From contig JASBVU010000141.1 of NCBI GenBank assembly GCA_029960905.1, forward strand, positions 1-5,638: DNA of 5,638 nucleotides. The letters are read 5' to 3'. Positions 1 through 4,333 of this stretch are shown here, one piece after another. A program made the translations under genes and the position numbers. Under the pieces are notes generated by a model that did not search any database, was not told the origin of the DNA, and saw only the letters and a program-made list of their open reading frames with translations. Positions within the stretch are counted from its first letter, which is position 1; every line of letters begins with the position of its first letter. The stretch is from Thermoanaerobacterium sp. (lineage in GTDB: Bacteria; Bacillota; Thermoanaerobacteria; Thermoanaerobacterales; Thermoanaerobacteraceae).

Positions 1-279
1 TTCTGGCCTATTGGTCTTGCTTCAATGAATGATGAATATTTGAGTGTTGGAATTGAATGCGAGAAAAAGATTTATCTTGCGGTTTGGAGAATATATGGTA
101 ACAATACAGAAGGTATTTCATTACCTATTAAACAGGCATGTGGGAAGAATGTATCGATAAAATGTGCATATTCTCAGAATATTGAGTTTAACTTTAATTG
201 GGATAAAAGAGCAGGTACTTTAAATGTAAATCTTAAACCATGTACTGCGCGTATATTTGAAATAGAATTAGAAGACTAA
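1..279 (+). CDS. Glycoside hydrolase, C-terminal fragment (probable GH36 alpha-galactosidase)
   Basis: The reading frame is open from base 1 and ends at TAA 277-279, so only the last 92 codons of a gene that begins outside the window are present. The fragment starts FWPIGLASMNDEYLSVGI and continues with YLAVWRIYG; this 'FWP.G..S..DE..S.G......YLAVWR' pattern is what I recall from the C-terminal beta-sandwich domain of bacterial GH36 alpha-galactosidases, which remove terminal alpha-galactose from oligosaccharides. The tail ends in an acidic IFEIELED. The catalytic barrel with its Asp residues is not visible, so activity cannot be judged. The internal ATG at 25 is not a real start because the frame is open upstream of it and the matching motif spans it. 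Another beta-sandwich-ended glycosidase family is possible. The gene reads in the same direction as the transporter genes downstream, which suggests one utilization locus, but the 1.26-kb gap argues for separate transcription. Confidence 0.65.
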   Translation, partial: FWPIGLASMNDEYLSVGIECEKKIYLAVWRIYGNNTEGISLPIKQACGKNVSIKCAYSQNIEFNFNWDKRAGTLNVNLKPCTARIFEIELED

Positions 280-281
280 TT

Positions 282-327
282 TAAGCAGTTTTTGATCTAT
301 TTTAGTTATTTGCTTAGAAAATTTTTT
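282..327 (+). terminator. Weak candidate terminator after the glycosidase gene
   Basis: TAAGCA at 282-287 can pair with TGCTTA at 311-316, and a T-run (ATTTTTT, 321-327) follows shortly after. The stem is only 6 bp with a loop of about 23 nt, so it is a poor intrinsic terminator. It is listed because it lies directly after the stop codon and nothing better is seen before the promoter at 594. Confidence 0.25.
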
Positions 328-587
328 ATTAGTTCTCTATTATTTTTTAAGGGAATATTTTTCTTAATTCATAATATGATACAGTATTCATTAGAGGTCG
401 ACTTCCTATCTTTGAAGTAGTTTTTGGGTATTTCTTTTGAAAGGCAGTTTAATGCTTTGTAATTTTATATCAAAAAGGAGGGGGAGGCAATCTCTATATT
501 CTTTTTATAACTTTTTTATCTCTGATATTATCGAACATCTGTGTACTGTGGTAAATGTCTTTACACCTATTCGGAATAAACTAAATA
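328..587. other. AT-rich spacer, no gene seen
   Basis: No coding frame of convincing length or composition is seen on either strand. The only notable string is a purine block, AAGGAGGGGGAGG at 475-487, which resembles a Shine-Dalgarno sequence but has no start codon at a workable distance; the frame behind it stops quickly. It could be the remnant of a lost gene start or chance. Confidence 0.5.
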
Positions 588-600
588 AAAACGTTGACAA
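588..600 (+). promoter_or_regulatory. Operator-like motif AAAACGTTNNCAA, copy 1
   Basis: AAAACGTTGACAA overlaps the -35 box of the promoter at 594. It differs from a second copy at 1370-1382 in only two adjacent bases. With its 5' flank, the central CG and flanking A/T bases resemble LacI/GalR-family operators and the CcpA cre consensus (WTGNNANCGNWNNCAW) with one mismatch, G to A at the third position. Binding of a regulator here would block RNA polymerase. Chance is not excluded in AT-rich DNA. Confidence 0.35.
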
Positions 601-622
601 AAATAATTAGAAGGTGTATACT
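594..622 (+). promoter_or_regulatory. Strong sigma-A-type promoter
   Basis: A perfect -35 box TTGACA (594-599) is separated by exactly 17 nt from a near-perfect -10 box TATACT (617-622). An A-rich tract lies just upstream (about 581-591), as in UP-element-assisted promoters. Initiation is expected near 629. The next gene on this strand starts at 1540, so the transcript would have a leader of about 910 nt or would be a separate non-coding RNA. The -35 box is embedded in an AAAACGTTGACAA motif that recurs at 1370, so a repressor may act here. Confidence 0.75.
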
Positions 623-662
623 GTAATTGAAATTTGAATATTATTAAAATATTTTACAAAAT

Positions 663-698
663 TCTAAAATAGTATTTGCTGGGTAGCAGGATTTTAGA
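663..698 (+). other. Bulged hairpin near the predicted 5' end of the leader
   Basis: TCTAAAAT (663-670) pairs perfectly with ATTTTAGA (691-698). After a one-sided AGTA bulge (671-674), TTTGCT (675-680) pairs with AGCAGG (685-690), including two U.G pairs, closing a GGGT loop (681-684). That makes 14 base pairs with one asymmetric bulge, about 34 nt after the predicted transcription start. The right arm overlaps the first 19-bp tandem repeat unit. Confidence 0.45.
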
Positions 699-730
699 TG
701 AGTAGTAGGATTCTAGATATGTAGGAATAA
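683..730 (+). repeat. Imperfect 19-bp tandem repeat (2 units plus a partial third)
   Basis: Unit 1 (683-701) and unit 2 (702-720) share 15 of 19 bases around the core GTAGYAGGATTYTAGAT. A third partial copy starts GTAGGAAT at 721. It is not coding. The repeat could be protein-binding sites, a replication-slippage product or part of the RNA fold. Confidence 0.5.
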
Positions 731-802
731 AGAAAAAGAGGGAAAATCTACCTTTCAAATACATAATTGATTTTGTAATTACTGAACTGAATTAAGGTTA
801 AT

Positions 803-830
803 AGAGGGAGAGATGTAGAGGGAAAGATAT
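803..830 (+). repeat. 14-bp purine-rich tandem repeat
   Basis: AGAGGGAGAGATGT (803-816) is followed directly by AGAGGGAAAGATAT (817-830), 12 of 14 bases identical. A related AGAGGGAAAA string also occurs near 737. AGAGATG (809-815) is complementary to CATCTCT (872-878), and TTAATAG (798-804) to CTATTAA (863-869); these two pairings cross each other and would form a pseudoknot or be alternatives. Confidence 0.45.
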
Positions 831-961
831 TTTTAATTTTATTAAAGTACATTGAAGGTAAACTATTAAATCATCTCTTGAGCCAATGAAACCTACATTA
901 TTAATGATATGATAATTATTCTAAAAATTGAATGCAGAAAGTTATGGTTCAAAAAGGCGAA

Positions 962-993
962 CACAATTACTTTAATGTGCTTAAATAATTGTG
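962..993 (+). other. 13-bp hairpin with a single bulged C
   Basis: CACAATTA (962-969) pairs with TAATTGTG (986-993). After one bulged C at 970, TTTAA (971-975) pairs with TTAAA (981-985) around a TGTGC loop (976-980). All pairs are Watson-Crick. No T-tract follows, so it is not an intrinsic terminator. Confidence 0.5.
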
Positions 994-1020
994 GACACTA
1001 TATTTATGTTAATGAATTAT

Positions 1021-1137
1021 TTGTGTACCTAAATTTTGTACAAACAGAACCTTGATAAATGGTTAAATAAGGAAACTCAGTTGGACATACTTTGGCTTTG
1101 ATAATGCTTCTTGTTTGTACGAAATTTAGGTATGTAG
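1021..1137. repeat. Long inverted repeat, 27-bp arms, 63-nt spacer
   Basis: The arms 1021-1047 and 1111-1137 pair along all 27 positions when G.U pairs are allowed: 21 Watson-Crick pairs and six wobbles (at 1021, 1023, 1024, 1025, 1037 and 1047 on the left arm). The core of the left arm reads GTACCTAAATTTTGTACAAA. The spacer 1048-1110 shows no strong structure and no gene. It could be a long RNA hairpin or a small non-autonomous element (MITE-like) with terminal inverted repeats; I could not see a clear target-site duplication. No transposase is present. Confidence 0.6.
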
Positions 1138-1162
1138 TAATGTTGACCCGCGGATACTACAT
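1132..1162 (+). other. Small hairpin competing with the long inverted repeat
   Basis: ATGTAGTA (1132-1139) pairs perfectly with TACTACAT (1155-1162) over 8 bp, with a 15-nt loop containing the palindrome CCGCGG (1148-1153), the most GC-rich spot in the leader. Bases 1132-1137 also form the base of the long 1021-1137 stem, so the two structures cannot both be fully formed. Confidence 0.4.
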
Positions 1163-1227
1163 TAGTTGTTGATTATTATAATGTTGTTTCTGCGAAAAAG
1201 AGTGTGTTAGGGGTTTGAAATTTAAAA

Positions 1228-1261
1228 AATAAAAACGCGATGTTGTCGGGTAGTTTTTATT
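1228..1261 (+). terminator. AT-rich hairpin, very weak terminator candidate
   Basis: AATAAAAAC (1228-1236) pairs perfectly with GTTTTTATT (1253-1261); inside the 16-nt loop CGA (1238-1240) can pair with TCG (1246-1248). The T-run lies in the right arm and no clean T-tract follows. It could end a non-coding RNA started at 594, but the stem is too AT-rich for a confident call. Confidence 0.25.
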
Positions 1262-1277
1262 GAAGTTTATTTTGAAT

Positions 1278-1286
1278 GAAAGGAGG
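1278..1286 (+). promoter_or_regulatory. Orphan Shine-Dalgarno sequence, STAB-SD-like
   Basis: GAAAGGAGG at 1278-1286 is a strong ribosome-binding sequence with no ATG or GTG at normal distance; the nearest candidate is a TTG at 1301, 14 nt away, leading a 17-codon frame that ends at 1354. The string is identical to the STAB-SD core known from the Bacillus cry3A leader, where a bound 30S subunit protects the mRNA from 5' decay. It lies 254 nt before the lipoprotein gene and is followed at once by a 17-bp hairpin. The role here is inference. Confidence 0.35.
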
Positions 1287-1289
1287 CGA

Positions 1290-1328
1290 ACAGTATAGAA
1301 TTGAAAAAATGTTTTGATTTTATACTGT
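1290..1328 (+). other. 17-bp hairpin next to the orphan Shine-Dalgarno sequence
   Basis: Positions 1290-1306 pair continuously with 1312-1328 around a 5-nt loop (AAATG), with three G.U pairs (1298, 1302, 1303) and no mismatch. The outer part is ACAGTATA/TATACTGT. No T-tract follows, so it is not a terminator. It begins four bases after the AGGAGG at 1281-1286. Confidence 0.5.
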
Positions 1329-1352
1329 ATGAATTTAATGTTGTGGAAATAT

Positions 1353-1362
1353 AAGGAGGTGA
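1353..1362 (+). promoter_or_regulatory. Orphan full-length Shine-Dalgarno sequence
   Basis: AAGGAGGTGA is a 10-base match to the anti-Shine-Dalgarno end of 16S rRNA, stronger than the site of any gene in the window. No ATG, GTG or TTG lies at usable distance downstream. It overlaps the TAA (1352-1354) of the tiny frame from TTG 1301. It may be a standby ribosome site, an mRNA stabilizer, or the remains of a lost gene. Confidence 0.4.
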
Positions 1363-1369
1363 ATACTTT

Positions 1370-1382
1370 AAAACGTTACCAA
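1370..1382 (+). promoter_or_regulatory. Operator-like motif AAAACGTTNNCAA, copy 2
   Basis: AAAACGTTACCAA repeats the motif at 588-600 with 11 of 13 bases identical. With its flanks (TTTAAAACGTTACCAA, 1367-1382) it fits the CcpA cre consensus with one mismatch, again at the third position. It lies about 40 nt upstream of the second promoter candidate and 157 nt before the lipoprotein start codon, a plausible place for sugar-responsive control. Confidence 0.35.
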
Positions 1383-1423
1383 TTAAAATTCTTATTGTGA
1401 ATATTAGCATGGGAGATTAGCTT

Positions 1424-1453
1424 ATGACATTTATTTCTACTTACTTATATAAA
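1424..1453 (+). promoter_or_regulatory. Possible proximal promoter for the transporter operon
   Basis: ATGACA (1424-1429) and TATAAA (1448-1453), spaced by 18 nt, each match the sigma-A consensus at five of six bases. Initiation near 1460 would give an ordinary 80-nt leader for the lipoprotein gene. It is weaker than the promoter at 594, and such matches are common in AT-rich DNA. Confidence 0.35.
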
Positions 1454-1539
1454 TGAATTATAGCTCTCAAAGTTGACAAAATACAAGAAGCTAAAAATTG
1501 TTTATTTTTAATTTGACAATAAAAATAGGAGGGAAAATT

Positions 1540-3207
1540 ATGAAAAAATATTTAGCTGTTATTATGATAATTAGTATACTTATGCTTTTAACGGTGGGAT
1601 GCACAGGAAATAGAACTAACGAAAGTGAAACAGGTGGAAAATCAGGAACTGAACAAAGTGAAAGTTCAACCATCGATGGAAAAGCAGGAACCGAACAAAG
1701 TAAAAGTTCAACAACAGATAAAGTCACTCTTACTGCCATAGCCGTTACTCACTCTTTAACTAAAGATATTGATACGATGACTCATATTAAGAAAATGGAA
1801 GAAGCAGCTGGAGTCACTGTTCAATGGGAACAGGTTAGAAGTGGTTGGGGTGAACAAAAGAGCGTTTTGTTAGCAAGTGGTGATGTACCTGATTTATTTG
1901 TAGGATGGGCAATAAATGACGCCGATTTTTCACAATATCCGGGACTTTTTCAACCTTTAAATGAGCTTATTGAAAAATTTGCACCGAATGTACAAAAAAT
2001 GTTTGCTGACCATCCGGAGTTAAAACAATTATCTACCCATTCAGATGGTAATATTTATGGATTGCCGAGGTATCAAAGGTTTTGGCCAAGAAATATGATA
2101 AGGCAAATGATTAACAAAGAGTGGTTGGACAAATTAAATCTTGAAGTTCCAACAACGTGGGATGAATTATATAATGTGCTTAAAGCATTTAAAACCCGGG
2201 ATCCAAATGGGAATGGTCAGGCTGATGAAATTCCTATGGATTGGGCTCCGGGAACAGGTTCTTTTAACGCAACTGTTATGCTTAGTGGATATGGGATTGT
2301 TGCTGCATTTGGTGACGGTACTGGTTGGTATGTCGAAGATGGCAAGGTTAAGAATTATTTTGTCGATGAGAGATATAAAGAATTAGTTCAATTCTTACAC
2401 AAGTGTTATAAGGAAGGATTAGTAAATCCAGAAGTTTTCACTCAGGATTATACAAAATATCAAGCTTTAGGACGTGGAACGGATGAAGTACCTCTTGTTG
2501 GGTTTACATTTGGATGGGAACCATACGATAGAGTAGGGGCTAAATGGGCTCCACAATATATAACTATTCCACCTTTAAAACCATATGCCGATTATGATGG
2601 GCCTGTATATTGGGATTATAACTATTATGGTTTAAATTACGGAGCTAACCATATTGTAATGACCACAAAATGTGAAAATAAAGAAGCAGCCATGAGGTTT
2701 ATGGATCAATTTTATGATCCTATAAATGGTATGCAGGTATTGTTTGGTGCTTTAGGAGAGTGTATTGCTGATAATGGAGATGGTACCTATAAGGTATTAC
2801 CTCCACAAGATCCACAAATGGATCCTGGTACATGGAAATGGACTAATACTTTAGCAGATGCGGGACCTATGTATATATCTGACTCTCTCAATCTTACTCT
2901 TGGTTCAGATATGCAAGCGCTAGCGGAATATGATAAAGTTTATAAACCCTATTTAGATGCAATTGATGTTGATAATGATGTATGGCCTGGTCCATTTATT
3001 AAATTCAGTCAGGAGGATAATAGTGAAATGTCTCTTTTGTGGGCAGATTTGAGCAATTTGATTAATTCTCATTATGCGAAGTGGATAACAGAAGGTGGCG
3101 TAGAAGCTGAATGGGACTCCTATATTAAAGAGATGAACAACGCTGGTTTACCAAGAGCGATTGAAATTAGGCAGAAGTATTATGATGAATATAAAGCGAA
3201 ACAATAA
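1540..3207 (+). CDS. Extracellular sugar-binding lipoprotein of an ABC importer (LplA/YtcQ type)
   Basis: This 555-residue protein would capture an oligosaccharide outside the cell and hand it to the two permeases encoded downstream. A signal peptide (KK, then hydrophobic residues 4-19) ends in LTVGC, so Cys21 is the likely lipidated residue; the lipobox is slightly atypical, with Thr and Val before GC. Residues 22-60 are a Ser/Thr/Glu/Gly-rich linker containing a duplicated 14-residue unit. The binding fold follows: a SGDVPDLFV strand-turn (113-121), then EWLDKLNLEVPTTWDELYNV (194-213) and the DPNGNGQADE loop (221-230) typical of this family, and a C-terminal EWDSYIKEMNNAGL (524-537). Aromatic-rich stretches (326-365) would suit sugar stacking. 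The length is slightly above that of B. subtilis LplA (about 500). The start is set by AGGAGGG at 1527-1533; an in-frame ATG at 1498 lacks a ribosome site and would spoil the signal peptide. The substrate cannot be read from the sequence. Confidence 0.93.
   Translation: MKKYLAVIMIISILMLLTVGCTGNRTNESETGGKSGTEQSESSTIDGKAGTEQSKSSTTDKVTLTAIAVTHSLTKDIDTMTHIKKMEEAAGVTVQWEQVRSGWGEQKSVLLASGDVPDLFVGWAINDADFSQYPGLFQPLNELIEKFAPNVQKMFADHPELKQLSTHSDGNIYGLPRYQRFWPRNMIRQMINKEWLDKLNLEVPTTWDELYNVLKAFKTRDPNGNGQADEIPMDWAPGTGSFNATVMLSGYGIVAAFGDGTGWYVEDGKVKNYFVDERYKELVQFLHKCYKEGLVNPEVFTQDYTKYQALGRGTDEVPLVGFTFGWEPYDRVGAKWAPQYITIPPLKPYADYDGPVYWDYNYYGLNYGANHIVMTTKCENKEAAMRFMDQFYDPINGMQVLFGALGECIADNGDGTYKVLPPQDPQMDPGTWKWTNTLADAGPMYISDSLNLTLGSDMQALAEYDKVYKPYLDAIDVDNDVWPGPFIKFSQEDNSEMSLLWADLSNLINSHYAKWITEGGVEAEWDSYIKEMNNAGLPRAIEIRQKYYDEYKAKQ
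1636..1719 (+). repeat. 42-bp tandem duplication in the lipoprotein linker
   Basis: Two in-frame 42-bp units (1636-1677 and 1678-1719) encode GKSGTEQSESSTID and GKAGTEQSKSSTTD, 11 of 14 residues identical (residues 33-46 and 47-60). The unit lengthens the flexible tether between the lipid anchor and the binding domain. Confidence 0.85.
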
Positions 3208-3224
3208 TGAGGTTAATTTATATG

Positions 3225-3258
3225 TGGAGATGCCATACTAAATTGTATGGCGTCTCCA
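3225..3258 (+). other. Intercistronic 14-bp hairpin without T-tract
   Basis: TGGAGATGCCATAC (3225-3238) pairs with GTATGGCGTCTCCA (3245-3258) over 14 bp, with one U.G pair (3231/3252) and a TAAATT loop. It starts 17 nt after the lipoprotein stop codon. The following bases (AAATATATTAAC) have no T-run, so transcription should mostly continue into the permease genes. Such hairpins after binding-protein genes shield the upstream mRNA from 3' exonucleases, which allows the binding protein to be made in excess. Partial termination is an alternative. Confidence 0.7.
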
Positions 3259-3311
3259 AAATATATTAACATATTGGAACATGAGGAATGTTTTTAAGAC
3301 TAATAGAGAAT

Positions 3312-3316
3312 GGAGG
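3312..3316 (+). promoter_or_regulatory. Ribosome binding site deciding the permease start
   Basis: GGAGG lies 10 nt before an in-frame TTG at 3327. The only upstream ATG in frame (3288) has just GAGG one nucleotide away, too close to work. The next permease gene also has a 10-nt spacer (GGGAGG 4318-4323 to ATG 4334), which supports the TTG start. Confidence 0.55.
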
Positions 3317-3326
3317 TTATATAACC

Positions 3327-4289
3327 TTGGTAAACTATGATATTAACAAAACAGGTAAGAAAGTTACTATTTCAACAGATAAAATAAAGAGAATTTTTCT
3401 TGAATTTAAACGCGATTATCAGTTGTGGATAATGGTATTGCCTGCTATTATTGTGATATTCATATTTAATTATATACCCATGTATGGTATCCAATTAGCT
3501 TTTAGAGAATATGATTTCACAAAAGGTATAGTGGGTGGCAAATGGGTTGGATTGAAATATTTTAAACAATTCATCAATTCATATCAATTTGAAAGATTAA
3601 TAAGAAACACTCTTGCGATAAGTATAAGCAGTATACTGGTGGGTTTCCCGGCTCCGATAATATTAGCCCTACTGTTTAATCAAGTAAAAAATCAAAGGTA
3701 TAAAAAAGTTTTACAGACGACGGTTTATCTTCCACATTTTATTTCTACTACTGTGATGGTTGGTTTATTAGTAGTTCTTTTATCTCCAAATACAGGAATT
3801 ATAGGGAAAATGCTAAGACTATTTGGATTAGATGATGTAAATTTATTAGGTAATACTTCTACTTTTGTTCCAGTATATGTTCTTTCGGACGTTTGGCAAC
3901 ATGCAGGATGGGGAAGCATAATTTATTTAGCGGCACTTTCTTCAGTTGATCCACAACTTTATGATGCTGCGAAAGTAGATGGAGCAAGTAAATGGCGTAT
4001 GATATGGCATATTGATATTCCAAGTCTGGTGCCTACAATGGTAATTCTTTTTATTCTTAGTATGGGTGGAATTTTAAGTACGGGTTTTGAAAAAGTTTAT
4101 TTAATGCAAAATGGATTAAATATTACTGTTTCTGAAGTAATAGCAACTTATGTTTACAAAATCGGCCTTTTGTCAAACCAATATAGTTATTCGGCAGCGA
4201 TAGGATTTTTTAATACAGTTATTAATTTTTCGTTCCTTGTTATTACGAATTGGGTAGCAAGGAAAATTGGTAATATTAGTTTGTTTTAA
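3327..4289 (+). CDS. lplB: ABC sugar transporter permease, LplB type
   Basis: This inner-membrane subunit forms half of the channel with the LplC-type partner encoded next. From the chosen TTG start it is 320 residues, matching the family; starting at ATG 3288 adds 13 residues of non-family character. A basic N-terminus is followed by a membrane segment at about 33-51 (WIMVLPAIIVIFIFNYIPMYG). Further segments lie near 91-118, 137-153, 180-204, 234-250 and 288-314. The cytoplasmic EAA loop, which docks onto the ATPase, reads LYDAAKVDGASKWRMIWHID and runs to the conserved IP (about 211-232), with the invariant Gly at 219. FREYDFTKGIVGGKWVGL is a hallmark of LplB/YteP-like permeases. The gene lies 119 nt after the lipoprotein gene, beyond a hairpin, and 44 nt before the next permease. 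The symbol marks family resemblance, not proven orthology. Confidence 0.92.
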   Translation: MVNYDINKTGKKVTISTDKIKRIFLEFKRDYQLWIMVLPAIIVIFIFNYIPMYGIQLAFREYDFTKGIVGGKWVGLKYFKQFINSYQFERLIRNTLAISISSILVGFPAPIILALLFNQVKNQRYKKVLQTTVYLPHFISTTVMVGLLVVLLSPNTGIIGKMLRLFGLDDVNLLGNTSTFVPVYVLSDVWQHAGWGSIIYLAALSSVDPQLYDAAKVDGASKWRMIWHIDIPSLVPTMVILFILSMGGILSTGFEKVYLMQNGLNITVSEVIATYVYKIGLLSNQYSYSAAIGFFNTVINFSFLVITNWVARKIGNISLF

Positions 4290-4333
4290 AAGTGGATATA
4301 ATTGTAAATTATTTTTAGGGAGGAAAACGTAAC

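Larger units (their letters stand above)
623..1539 (+). ncRNA. Candidate long structured leader or non-coding RNA
   Basis: This stretch of about 0.9 kb lies between the strong promoter and the first transporter gene and contains no convincing coding frame. It carries at least five long inverted repeats able to fold as RNA hairpins (663-698, 962-993, 1021-1137, 1228-1261, 1290-1328), a competing small hairpin (1132-1162) and two orphan Shine-Dalgarno sequences. I recognise no known riboswitch, T-box or large-RNA family in it. It may be the 5' leader of the transporter mRNA, a free-standing RNA, or a patchwork of decayed repeats. The downstream boundary is unknown: the second promoter candidate (1424-1453) would give the transporter its own shorter transcript. 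Confidence 0.4.

Noticed and set aside
1143..1153. TTGACCCGCGG resembles the T-box core TGGNACCGCG
   Set aside because: It has two mismatches to the core, no terminator/antiterminator pair is seen around it, and a sugar importer is not a T-box target.
1301..1354. 17-codon frame from TTG behind the AGGAGG at 1281
   Set aside because: The spacer is 14 nt, the start is non-ATG and the start codon lies inside the 1290-1328 hairpin; too weak to call a gene.
1473..1518. Two further TTGACA boxes (1473-1478 and 1513-1518) just upstream of the lipoprotein gene
   Set aside because: Neither has a recognisable -10 box at 16-18 nt; the second would place the -10 over the start codon.
1498..1539. In-frame upstream ATG extending the lipoprotein by 14 residues
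   Set aside because: It has no ribosome site, while ATG 1540 has AGGAGGG at ideal spacing and starts a proper lipoprotein signal peptide.
1491..1739. 82-codon minus-strand open frame
   Set aside because: It is the reverse shadow of the lipoprotein signal and linker region; it has no ribosome site and low-complexity content.
2141..2386. 81-codon + strand frame inside the lipoprotein gene
   Set aside because: It is an out-of-frame shadow; the family motifs of the lipoprotein lie in the other frame throughout.
3725..3919. 64-codon minus-strand frame within the first permease
   Set aside because: It is antisense to conserved LplB sequence, with no ribosome site or family resemblance.
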